Shown here piece after piece: positions 33,454 to 40,538 of a stretch of DNA of 40,538 bases. The notes below the pieces were generated by a model. It saw only the letters and a program-made list of their open reading frames with translations, had not been told where the DNA came from and did not search any database. The stretch is from PALSA-1196 sp036833805. Its GTDB lineage: Bacteria; Pseudomonadota; Gammaproteobacteria; Steroidobacterales; Steroidobacteraceae. Each line of letters opens with the position of its first letter. Within the stretch, counting starts at the first letter, position 1. A program made the translations under genes and the position numbers. The stretch lies in the NCBI GenBank assembly GCA_036833805.1, contig DAITPA010000012.1:1-40538 (forward strand), read 5' to 3'.

Positions 33454-34887
33454 TCAGATCTGCTTCAATGCGGCGCGCCGTCGCTCGTTCGAGGGCGCGA
33501 TGCCCATCGCTTCGCGATATTTGGCAACCGTGCGGCGCGCGACCGGGATGCCTTCTGCCGAGAGCACTTCGGCGATGCGGCCGTCGCTCAAGGGGCTGTC
33601 AGAATCTTCCTCCTTCACCAGCTTTCTGATCTTGGCGCGGATGGCGGTCGATGAGGTTCCCGAGCCGTCGGCGCCTTCGACCTGGCTCGAAAAGAAATAG
33701 CGCAGCTCGAACACGCCGCGTGGGGTGTGCATGTATTTGCCGGAGGTCACGCGCGAGATCGTCGACTCGTGCATTTCGACCGCTTCGGCGATGTCCTTCA
33801 GAATCATCGGCCGCATGTGCTCCTCGCCGTGCTCGAGGAACGCCGACTGCCGCTCGACGATGGAGCGCGCGACCTTCATGAGCGTCTCGTTCCTGATCTC
33901 CAGGCTCTTGAGCAACCAGCGTGCCTCCTGCAGCTGGGTGCGCATGGTGGCGTGGCTGGAGTTCCTGCCGATCAGGCTCGCATAGCCCTGGTTCAAGCGC
34001 ACGCGCGGCAGCGTTGCGGCATTGATCTCGACCGTCCAGCCGTGTTCGTTCCGTCGCACGAACACGTCGGGCACGACGTATTCGGCGGAGCCGGCGCTCA
34101 CGATCGTGCCCGGGCGCGGGTGGCAGCCGCGCACCAGCGCCAGAGCCTCGGTGAGCTCTTCATCGGTGGCGTGCAATTCGCGGCGCAGCGCGGAGACTTC
34201 CCGATCGGCGACCAGCGCCAGATGGTGGCGGGCGATGTCTATCGCGGTCTTAAGCCCGGGCGTGTCCGGATCGAGCTGGCGCAGCTGCAGCTCAATGCAC
34301 TCGCCCAAGGAGCGCGCGGCGATACCGGTCGGGTCCAGACTCTGAACACGCGTCAGGACGTTTTCAACATCGGCCGCGCTGCATTCGACCTCCGGCTTCA
34401 GCGTCTGCGCGATTTCACCGAGCGACTCGGTGAGATAGCCGTCATCGCTGATCGCATCGACGATCGCGCGCGCAATCGCGAGCTCCTGCGGCGCCAAGCG
34501 CGCGAGCTCAAGCTGCCATAAGAGGTGTTCTTGCAGGGACTTGCCGGCAGAGTCTGCAAACTCCTGCTGGCGGTCGTCATCGTCGCTGCTCCAGGGCGTA
34601 TCCGCCGGTCCCACACTCCGCTCGCCCCAGCCCTCCTCGAGAATCTCGACGGCATTCTCGGGCGGGCGTTCCGGCAGTGAGGTCTCTGCGGGTGGCGGGT
34701 TCGCCTCGACGTTGGCGTTGGACTCGGCTTCCTCATCCGCCTCGAGCATGACATTGCTTTCGAGGAGTTCGCGGATATGTGCCTGGAGCTCAAGAGCGGG
34801 CAGTTGCAAAAGTCGGATGGCCTGCTGCAGCTGCGGGGTCATTGTCAGTTGCTGACCCAGCCTGAGCTGCAGAGAAGGTTTCAGCAT
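33454..34887 (-). CDS. rpoN: RNA polymerase sigma-54 factor
   Basis: Sigma factor for -24/-12 promoters, requiring AAA+ activators. 477 residues: region I is Gln/Leu-rich (LRLGQQLTMTPQLQQAIRLLQL), region II is acidic (about residues 55-130, many Glu/Asp), and core binding and a helix-turn-helix follow. The RpoN box ARRTVAKYRE sits near the C-terminus (MGIAPSNERRR after it). ATG 34887 is chosen because region I begins at once; no good ribosome site is visible, which suggests coupling to lptB upstream (43-bp gap). Confidence 0.96.
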   Translation of the reverse strand: MLKPSLQLRLGQQLTMTPQLQQAIRLLQLPALELQAHIRELLESNVMLEADEEAESNANVEANPPPAETSLPERPPENAVEILEEGWGERSVGPADTPWSSDDDDRQQEFADSAGKSLQEHLLWQLELARLAPQELAIARAIVDAISDDGYLTESLGEIAQTLKPEVECSAADVENVLTRVQSLDPTGIAARSLGECIELQLRQLDPDTPGLKTAIDIARHHLALVADREVSALRRELHATDEELTEALALVRGCHPRPGTIVSAGSAEYVVPDVFVRRNEHGWTVEINAATLPRVRLNQGYASLIGRNSSHATMRTQLQEARWLLKSLEIRNETLMKVARSIVERQSAFLEHGEEHMRPMILKDIAEAVEMHESTISRVTSGKYMHTPRGVFELRYFFSSQVEGADGSGTSSTAIRAKIRKLVKEEDSDSPLSDGRIAEVLSAEGIPVARRTVAKYREAMGIAPSNERRRAALKQI

Positions 34888-34930
34888 GGGTTGTGGCCGA
34901 GCGCAATAAATCCTAATGGCTAGAGGGTCG

Positions 34931-35656
34931 TCACAGGCGGAACGACTCGCCCAAGTACACCTCACGCACTTGGGGGTTGGCAAGGATTTCTTCCGCAGAT
35001 CCGGCGGCGATCACAGTCCCCTGATTTACAATATATGCCCGGCTGCAGACGCCGAGAGTTTCCCGTACATTGTGGTCGGTGATGAGCACGCCGATGTCGC
35101 GGCTGGTGAGCTCGCGGATGATGCGCTGAATGTCGAGCACCGAGAGCGGATCGACGCCCGCAAACGGCTCATCAAGGAGCATGAAACGCGGCTCGGCGGC
35201 GAGCGCGCGCGCGATTTCCACCCGCCGGCGCTCACCTCCCGAGAGCGACATGCCGAGGCTCTTCCTGACGTGCCCGATGCGCAGCTCCTCGAGGAGCTCT
35301 TCCAGGCGCCGCTCGCGCGCCGCCTGGTCGAGATCCTTCCTCGACTCGAGAATCGCGAGCACATTGTCCTCGACCGAGAGCTTGCGGAAGATCGAGGCCT
35401 CCTGCGGCAGGTAGCCGAGCCCGAGCTGTGCGCGCTTGTGCACCGCAAGAAACGTCAGATCCCGCTCGCCGAGATGTATGCGGCCGGCATCGCAGGGCAC
35501 AAGTCCCACGATCATGTAGAACGCGGTCGTCTTCCCCGCGCCGTTCGGCCCGAGAAGTCCCACGACCTCGCCGTTATGCACCTCCAGAGACAGATTCTGC
35601 ACGACTTGCCGGGAGTCATAGCTCTTAGCAAGACCGATCGCGCGCAGCGCCGTCAT
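34931..35656 (-). CDS. lptB: LPS export ABC transporter ATP-binding protein
   Basis: ATPase powering the Lpt bridge that lifts lipopolysaccharide from the inner membrane. 241 residues: Walker A LGPNGAGKTT (35-44), LGYLPQEASIFRKL Q-loop region, ABC signature LSGGERRRVEIARAL, Walker B RFMLLDEPFAGVDP and the switch His in ITDHNVRETL. ATG 35656 overlaps the lptA stop by 4 bp (ATGA). The LptF/LptG permease partners are not in this window. Confidence 0.97.
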   Translation of the reverse strand: MTALRAIGLAKSYDSRQVVQNLSLEVHNGEVVGLLGPNGAGKTTAFYMIVGLVPCDAGRIHLGERDLTFLAVHKRAQLGLGYLPQEASIFRKLSVEDNVLAILESRKDLDQAARERRLEELLEELRIGHVRKSLGMSLSGGERRRVEIARALAAEPRFMLLDEPFAGVDPLSVLDIQRIIRELTSRDIGVLITDHNVRETLGVCSRAYIVNQGTVIAAGSAEEILANPQVREVYLGESFRL

Positions 35657-36282
35657 TTTTTGGGGCTCCGCTCGTCCTGGCCGGGGAGGATCGTGATGTG
35701 CACCCGATCGTCGTTGCCGGGCGATGCGACCGCCTCGACGTGCTCTTGGCGAATGTTGTAGACGAGGATCGCGCCTTCAATCTCGTTGCGGCCGTCCGTG
35801 AGCCACGCATTGTCCGACAGCCGCACCACCCCTTCGCCCGGTTGATAGACGATCTGGCCCGCGTGTCCGCGCGCCATCTGATCCGAGGCGCTCCTTTGCT
35901 GCTCAAACTGGGCGGGTTTGCCGGTGATCGTCGCCTTCACGATCTGGCTGTCCTTGAAATCGAGCACCGCAAGATCCGAGCGCAGGTTGCCGCGCTTCTC
36001 CACATGGATGCGCACATCGCCGCTGAAGGTCCATTTGCCGGTTTTGAAATTAAGGCCGGTCGCTTCGGCTTCGGCGTGATTGGCCTCCACCTTGATGTCT
36101 CCCTGCACGATGACGATGTCTTTGAAGACGACGGTGTTTTTCTTGTAGTCGACCTCGGAGGAGGCGGCATCGAGCGAGATCTTCTCATCGCGCATGGATT
36201 TCTCGGCGGCGTTTACCTGCGAGGCGAGCGCGACGAGCGCGAGCGCCACTGCCATGCGCGAACTAAGGCTGGAAAATTCCAT
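35653..36282 (-). CDS. lptA: LPS transport periplasmic protein LptA
   Basis: Periplasmic beta-jellyroll (OstA-like) protein that bridges LptC to LptD. 209 residues with a signal peptide of about 25 residues ending QVNA. The repeated-strand core follows: ISLDAASSEVDYKKNTVVFKD, IVIVQGDIKVEANHAEAEA, and a C-terminal tail of Arg, Pro and Lys. It overlaps lptC by 20 bp and lptB by 4 bp, so the three are translated as a unit. Confidence 0.93.
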   Translation of the reverse strand: MEFSSLSSRMAVALALVALASQVNAAEKSMRDEKISLDAASSEVDYKKNTVVFKDIVIVQGDIKVEANHAEAEATGLNFKTGKWTFSGDVRIHVEKRGNLRSDLAVLDFKDSQIVKATITGKPAQFEQQRSASDQMARGHAGQIVYQPGEGVVRLSDNAWLTDGRNEIEGAILVYNIRQEHVEAVASPGNDDRVHITILPGQDERSPKK

Positions 36283-36823
36283 GAACGGCGGATTCTAGCT
36301 GCACCTGACTGTCCTTCAAGTTTGCGATGATCCCGACCGCATGGATCTGCCGCCCGGGGAAGGAGAAGGTGACGGGGTCAGCGCTCGTGACGACATCGGC
36401 GTGCGTATCAAAGGAGAGCCGCTCGCTCGTGATGTCGGCAACTTGGTCGCTGCCGGGCAATTGGCCCGCGACATGAACGTCGCCCGACAGGTCGATGTTG
36501 ACGCCGTCGCCGCGCATCTCGCCGTGCGCCGCGTCGATCGTCCAGCGATTGCCGTCCGCATCGTTCAGGATCATGTGCACGGTTTGCAATTGCACGCTTT
36601 GATCTTTGGGATGCTGCTCGATGAGCTTGGCGTTCAGCGTGTAGCGCGGCCGCCCGTCCGCGCCGGTCTCGATGAGCTGCGCATCGCGCGCGCCGTAACC
36701 CAAATCCTCGGCGTAGCGGTTCGCCGGCGCGGGCGTCTCGGCGTCGCGCCGCAGGCCTCTGAGGAAGAGGCTGCCGGCAACGACCGCCAAGAGCGCAAGG
36801 GTTGCAAAGATCCGAAAGATCAT
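36263..36823 (-). CDS. lptC: LPS export protein LptC
   Basis: Bitopic inner-membrane component of the Lpt machine. 186 residues from ATG 36823: one membrane helix (about 2-20, FRIFATLALLAVVAGSLFL), then a periplasmic jellyroll including RYTLNAKLIEQHP, LNDADGNRWTIDAAHGEM and a strand with NIDLSGDVHVAG. The start overlaps the kdsC stop (ATGA), which favours 36823 over the upstream ATG at 36868 inside kdsC. Confidence 0.92.
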   Translation of the reverse strand: MIFRIFATLALLAVVAGSLFLRGLRRDAETPAPANRYAEDLGYGARDAQLIETGADGRPRYTLNAKLIEQHPKDQSVQLQTVHMILNDADGNRWTIDAAHGEMRGDGVNIDLSGDVHVAGQLPGSDQVADITSERLSFDTHADVVTSADPVTFSFPGRQIHAVGIIANLKDSQVQLESAVHGIFQP

Positions 36824-37326
36824 TTCGCAAAACTGCGCCGCGCGCGAGCGGCGAGCAAGCGGTCGCACACTTCGCGCACCGCGCCGCAGCCTCCTGCAAG
36901 CTCGGTCACATGGTGCGCCGCGCGCCGCACCGGCTCAGGCGCATCGCGGACCGCGAAGGATAGGCCCACCGCGCCGAAGAGCGGCACATCGGGTACATCA
37001 TCGCCGACGCAGGCGCATTCGCTTGCGGCAATGCGCGTGCTCTTCAAGAGGCGCTCAAAGGCCGCGAGCTTGTCGGCGGCGCCCTGCAGCACGCGGCGGA
37101 TACCAAGCTCCCGGCAGCGTGCCAAGACCGCGGGCGAACGCCGGCCGGAGATCACCGCGATCTCGACTCCAGCGGCGATGAGCCGCCGCATGCCGTAGCC
37201 ATCGCGCACGTGGAAGACTTTGAGGGCCTCGCCGCGTGGCCCGAAGTACAGGCGCCCATCCGTCAATACGCCGTCGACGTCGAGCACGAGGAGGCGGATG
37301 GCGGCGTCAGCGACGGACTTGCGCAT
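36820..37326 (-). CDS. kdsC: 3-deoxy-D-manno-octulosonate 8-phosphate phosphatase
   Basis: Removes phosphate from KDO-8-phosphate to give KDO for lipopolysaccharide. HAD-superfamily C0 enzyme of 168 residues: LVLDVDGVLTDG with Asp16/Asp18, VISGRRSP, LQGAADKLAAFE with the conserved Lys, and CVGDDVPDVPLF. ATG 37326 is chosen over a TTG three codons earlier. It lies 23 bp behind kdsD. Confidence 0.95.
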   Translation of the reverse strand: MRKSVADAAIRLLVLDVDGVLTDGRLYFGPRGEALKVFHVRDGYGMRRLIAAGVEIAVISGRRSPAVLARCRELGIRRVLQGAADKLAAFERLLKSTRIAASECACVGDDVPDVPLFGAVGLSFAVRDAPEPVRRAAHHVTELAGGCGAVREVCDRLLAARARRSFAK

Positions 37327-37349
37327 GGTTGCCAAAACGGATGGGCGTG

Positions 37350-38342
37350 TTAGACCACGCCCGCGCGCAGCAGATCGTGCACGTTGAGAGCGCCGATCAG
37401 CTTGCCGGCGACATCCGTCACCGGCAGCGCCGTGATGCGGTGCAATTCCATGAGATGCACGGCATGGGTGGCGAGAGAGTGCGCCGTGATGGACTTGGGC
37501 TTGCGGGTCATGACCTTGCTCATGCGCGTTTTGTGGATGTCGATCCTATTGTCGAGCGCGCGGCGCAGATCGCCATCGGTGAACACGCCGACGACCTGAT
37601 CCGCCGCGTCCACCACCACCGTCATGCCGAGGCCCTTCTTCGACATCTCGAGTAAGCCCTCGCCCAGAATCGTCGTCGGGCGCACCCGCGGTACCGCCTC
37701 CCCGGTGCGCATCACCTCTTCGACGTGCAGGAGCACGCGCCGCCCGAGGTTGCCGCCCGGATGCGCGTCGGCAAACGCCTCTTTCGTAAAGCCGCGCGCC
37801 TCAAGCAGCGCGACCGCGAGCGCGTCTCCCATCGCAAGCGCCGCCGTGGTGCTGGCGGTGGGCGCAAGATTGAGTGGGCATGCCTCGTCGGCGACGCCGA
37901 CATCGAGCACCACCGTGGCGATCGTCCCCACGGTCGAATCCGCATGGCCGGTGAGCGCGATGAGCGGCACGCCGAGGCGCTTCAGATGCGGCAGCAGCAG
38001 CACGATTTCCGGGGTCTCACCGGAGTTCGTGAGGGCGATCAGAAGATCGCTTGCCGTAATCATGCCGAGATCGCCGTGGCCGGCCTCGGCGGGATGCAGA
38101 AAGAAGGCGGGCGTGCCGGTGCTCGCAAGGGTCGATGCCAGCTTGCGGGCGATGTGCCCGGATTTTCCCATGCCGGTGACGACCACCCGGCCTTCGCAGG
38201 CAAGGCACAGACGGCAAGCCTCACCGAAGCTCTTCTTGAGCCGCGGCAGCAACGCTGCTATGGCGCGCGCCTCGATCTGCAGAGTACGCCGCGCCGAGGC
38301 CAGGAGGCGCGCGGCGTTGACTGTGGCGTTCCGGGGATGCAT
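37350..38342 (-). CDS. kdsD: D-arabinose 5-phosphate isomerase
   Basis: Makes arabinose 5-phosphate from ribulose 5-phosphate, the first KDO-specific step. 330 residues: a SIS domain (about 35-180) with VTGMGKSGHIARK (Lys60), HPAEAGHGDLGM and LTNSGET, then DAHPGGNLGRR (His194), and two C-terminal CBS domains (about 208-325). It is the first gene of the leftward kds-lpt-rpoN-hpf-rapZ run and divergent from ibaG (86 bp between starts). Confidence 0.96.
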   Translation of the reverse strand: MHPRNATVNAARLLASARRTLQIEARAIAALLPRLKKSFGEACRLCLACEGRVVVTGMGKSGHIARKLASTLASTGTPAFFLHPAEAGHGDLGMITASDLLIALTNSGETPEIVLLLPHLKRLGVPLIALTGHADSTVGTIATVVLDVGVADEACPLNLAPTASTTAALAMGDALAVALLEARGFTKEAFADAHPGGNLGRRVLLHVEEVMRTGEAVPRVRPTTILGEGLLEMSKKGLGMTVVVDAADQVVGVFTDGDLRRALDNRIDIHKTRMSKVMTRKPKSITAHSLATHAVHLMELHRITALPVTDVAGKLIGALNVHDLLRAGVV

Positions 38343-38428
38343 GCGGCAATGCTAACGCGAAACCCGGATTAGGAGCGGCGCGCGGGCCAAAATCCATGAA
38401 GGTCGCGCGGTGCGGTAGGATGCGCCGC

Positions 38429-38674
38429 ATGAACCCCCAGCAAGTGGCTGATCTCATCCGCAGCGGCCTACCCGATGCGGATATTCAGGTCGAATCGCCC
38501 GACAATACGCATTTTGCGGCGCGCGTTGTCGCGTCCGAATTTGCCGGCCTCAAAAGGCTCGCTCGCCACCAGCTCATCTACCGCGCCCTGGGGGAGCCCA
38601 TGGGCCGGGAAATTCACGCACTCTCCATCGACGCCCTGTCTCCGGAGGAATGGGCGGCGCGCAGGACTTCTTAG
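38429..38674 (+). CDS. ibaG: BolA/IbaG family protein
   Basis: Small BolA-fold protein of 81 residues, known as a partner of monothiol glutaredoxin in iron-sulfur handling; in E. coli IbaG affects acid tolerance. MNPQQVADLIRSGLPDADIQV, then DNTHFAARVVASEFAGL and RHQLIYRALGEPMGREIHALSI show the fold and conserved His. ATG 38429 is chosen for homology; the frame is open to 38396. The ibaG-murA pairing is the standard gammaproteobacterial order. Confidence 0.93.
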   Translation: MNPQQVADLIRSGLPDADIQVESPDNTHFAARVVASEFAGLKRLARHQLIYRALGEPMGREIHALSIDALSPEEWAARRTS

Positions 38675-38693
38675 AGCATGGTGAGCATGACGC

Positions 38694-39953
38694 TTGGATA
38701 AGTTGCAGATCCAGGGCGGCACACCGCTCGAAGGCGAAGTGCGCATCTCCGGAGCGAAGAACGCAACGCTGCCGATTCTCGCCGCGGCGCTGCTCGCCGA
38801 TGACCCGGTCGTGATCGGCAATGTGCCGCATCTGCAGGATGTGACGACCACCATCGAGCTTCTCGGGCAGATGGGTGCGCGCGTCACGATCGATGAGCAC
38901 ATGCACATCGAGGTCGACCCTTCGACGGTTACCGAGTGCTTTGCGCCCTACGATCTCGTCAAGACCATGCGCGCCTCGATTCTCGTGCTGGGGCCGCTCG
39001 TTGCGCGCTTCGGACGCGCCGACGTCTCCTTGCCGGGGGGTTGTGCGATCGGTGCCCGGCCGGTGAATATTCACGTGGCGGGGCTGCAGGCCATGGGGGC
39101 GGACATTACGATCGAGGGCGGCTATATCCGCGCGCGCGCGGCGCATCTGACGGGCGCGAATCTGGTGCTCGACACCGTCACCGTCACCGGCACGGAAAAT
39201 CTCATGATGGCCGCGACCCTGGCCGACGGCGCGACGGTCATCGAGAACGCGGCGCGCGAGCCGGAGGTTGTGGACCTTGCGAACTTTCTGATCGCCATGG
39301 GGGCGAAGATCAAGGGCGCAGGCTCCGACAAGATTCTGATCGAGGGTGTGAAGCGCCTGCGCGGTACGCACTACGAGGTGCTTCCCGATCGGATCGAGAG
39401 CGGCACCTATCTCGTTGCCGGCGCGATCACGCGCGGCCACGTACGCGTGAAGAACACGCGGCCGCAAAACTTGGATGCGGTGCTCGGCAAGCTGCGTGAA
39501 GCGGGCGCAACCGTGGGCCAGGGCGACAACTGGATCGAAGTCGACATGCGCGGCCGGCGGCCGCGGGCGGTGGATGTGCGCACCGCGCCGTATCCGGCTT
39601 TTCCGACCGACATGCAGGCGCAGTTCGCGGCGTTGAATACCATCGCCGAGGGTGTCGGCACGATCACCGAGACGATCTTTGAGAACCGCTTCATGCACAT
39701 GCTGGAGATGCGCCGCCTGGGCGCGGAGATTCGACTCGAGGGCAACACCGCGATCATCAAGGGCGTCAACAAGCTGACGGCGGCGCCGGTCATGGCGACT
39801 GACCTGCGTGCGTCTGCGAGTCTCGTGCTCGCAGGCCTCGTCGCCGAAGGGCGCACGGATGTCGAGCGGATCTATCATATCGACCGGGGCTATGAGGCGA
39901 TCGAGGAAAAGCTTGCGCAACTGGGCGCACACATTCGGCGCGTGCCGAACTGA
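38694..39953 (+). CDS. murA: UDP-N-acetylglucosamine 1-carboxyvinyltransferase
   Basis: First committed step of peptidoglycan synthesis: adds enolpyruvate from PEP to UDP-GlcNAc. 419 residues: SGAKNATLPILAAALL (19-34), catalytic Cys117 in LPGGCAIGARPV (the fosfomycin target position), TENLMMAATLADG, and the C-terminal FPTDMQAQFAALNTIAEG. The start is TTG at 38694 (MDKLQIQGGTPLEGEV) with GGTGAG upstream, an unusual initiator for an essential gene. It lies 19 bp behind ibaG. Confidence 0.97.
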   Translation: MDKLQIQGGTPLEGEVRISGAKNATLPILAAALLADDPVVIGNVPHLQDVTTTIELLGQMGARVTIDEHMHIEVDPSTVTECFAPYDLVKTMRASILVLGPLVARFGRADVSLPGGCAIGARPVNIHVAGLQAMGADITIEGGYIRARAAHLTGANLVLDTVTVTGTENLMMAATLADGATVIENAAREPEVVDLANFLIAMGAKIKGAGSDKILIEGVKRLRGTHYEVLPDRIESGTYLVAGAITRGHVRVKNTRPQNLDAVLGKLREAGATVGQGDNWIEVDMRGRRPRAVDVRTAPYPAFPTDMQAQFAALNTIAEGVGTITETIFENRFMHMLEMRRLGAEIRLEGNTAIIKGVNKLTAAPVMATDLRASASLVLAGLVAEGRTDVERIYHIDRGYEAIEEKLAQLGAHIRRVPN

Positions 39954-39965
39954 AGGAGAGAGCGC

Positions 39966-40538
39966 GTGCAAATTGGAATGATTGGGCTCGGGCGGATGGG
40001 CGCCAACATGGTGCGGCGCCTGGCGCGCGGTGGACACGAATGCGTGGCCTTCGATCAATCGGAAAAAGCGGTGCAGGCGCTCGCTCGTGATGGCGCCAAG
40101 GGCGCACACTCGCTCGCCGAGTTCGTTGCGGCGCTCGCGCCGCCGCGCGTGGTGTGGCTGATGGTGCCCGCCGCGATCGTCGACAAGGTGTTGGGCGAGC
40201 TGCAGCCGCTGCTCGCCAAGGGCGACAGCGTCATCGACGGCGGCAACTCCTACTATCACGACGATTTGCGTCGCGCCAATGAGATGCAGCGCTACGGCAT
40301 TCACTACCTCGATGTCGGCACGAGTGGCGGCGTATTGGGACTCGAGAACGGCTATTGCCAGATGATCGGCGGAGAAAAGCAGACCGTCGAGTATCTCGAC
40401 CCGATTTTCAAGACCCTGGCGCCGGGACGCGGTGATGCGGAACGCACGCCCGGAAGAGAGAAGGCCGGCGGCACCGCCGAACAGGGCTACCTCCACTGCG
40501 GCCCGACCGGCGCCGGCCACTTCGTGAAGATGGTGCAC
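39966..40538 (+). CDS. gndA: 6-phosphogluconate dehydrogenase, GndA short type (cut by window end)
   Basis: The first 191 residues are present. It oxidatively decarboxylates 6-phosphogluconate to ribulose 5-phosphate. The GTG start at 39966 follows a strong AAGGAG. The Rossmann motif GMIGLGRMGANMVRRL opens the protein, IDGGNSYYHDD follows, then the substrate segment DVGTSGGVLGLENG and GPTGAGHFVKMVH at the cut. A stretch of about 25 polar residues (about 153-180, GRGDAERTPG onward) before GYLHCGP is typical of the NAD-preferring short GndA/YqeC type, not of the 470-residue Gnd. It lies 12 bp behind murA. Confidence 0.92.
   Translation, partial: MQIGMIGLGRMGANMVRRLARGGHECVAFDQSEKAVQALARDGAKGAHSLAEFVAALAPPRVVWLMVPAAIVDKVLGELQPLLAKGDSVIDGGNSYYHDDLRRANEMQRYGIHYLDVGTSGGVLGLENGYCQMIGGEKQTVEYLDPIFKTLAPGRGDAERTPGREKAGGTAEQGYLHCGPTGAGHFVKMVH

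Noticed and set aside
38574..40538. 654-codon open frame antisense to ibaG, murA and gndA
   Set aside because: It runs opposite three well-matched genes, has no recognisable domains, and arises from high-GC third-position bias.
1..40538. CRISPR arrays, insertion sequences, prophage, tRNA/rRNA genes
   Set aside because: No regularly spaced repeats, transposase or integrase motifs, or tRNA-like T-loop/CCA patterns were found on reading both strands.

Overview
The window is GC-rich, densely packed DNA from a Gram-negative bacterium, most likely a gammaproteobacterium of the Xanthomonadales/Nevskiales/Steroidobacter type. This rests on complete Lpt and KDO (lipopolysaccharide) genes, an rpoN-hpf-rapZ block, mpl, a GndA-type 6-phosphogluconate dehydrogenase, and a PPi-type phosphofructokinase beside adk. 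The taxon is inferred from gene content and order; no rRNA or tRNA gene is present to confirm it. Many neighbours overlap by 4 bp (ATGA/GTGA) or by a few bases tail to tail.

Layout. (1) 1-6738, housekeeping: PPi-dependent phosphofructokinase (partial), adk, a soluble histidine kinase behind rnd, a small membrane protein, mpl, a LON-substrate-binding-domain protein and a CPBP membrane protease. (2) 6792-21812, surface-polysaccharide and accessory region: an AsnB-type amidotransferase, rfbB, an MscS-family channel, an AT-richer unrecognised gene, a decayed NAD-dependent epimerase, rfbA-rfbC-rfbD, and a leftward five-gene run (cpdA-like phosphodiesterase, TraB/GumN protein, GT9 glycosyltransferase, an unusual 739-residue tandem-duplicated GT-B-like protein, GT4 glycosyltransferase). 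(3) 22100-31428, rightward central-carbon operon tkt-gap-pgk-pyk, followed by a membrane-anchored penicillin-acylase-family Ntn-hydrolase and a patatin-like phospholipase. (4) 31501-38342, leftward envelope/regulatory operon kdsD-kdsC-lptC-lptA-lptB-rpoN-hpf-rapZ plus a DUF1003 protein. (5) 38429-40538, rightward ibaG, murA and the start of gndA.

How the genes fit together. RfbA-B-C-D make dTDP-L-rhamnose, which the neighbouring GT4, GT9 and duplicated GT-B proteins could use in a lipopolysaccharide or exopolysaccharide. KdsD/KdsC supply KDO and LptABC move lipopolysaccharide outward; MurA and Mpl feed and recycle peptidoglycan precursors. The tkt-gap-pgk-pyk operon, the PPi-phosphofructokinase and GndA cover glycolysis and the pentose phosphate pathway.

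The least ordinary items are the two-module GT28-like protein (16810-19029), the wrecked epimerase between an AT-richer gene and rfbA (12770-13469) in a rearranged rhamnose locus, the apparent absence of ptsN between hpf and rapZ, and a basic C-terminal tail on adenylate kinase. No CRISPR array, transposase, tRNA or rRNA was seen.
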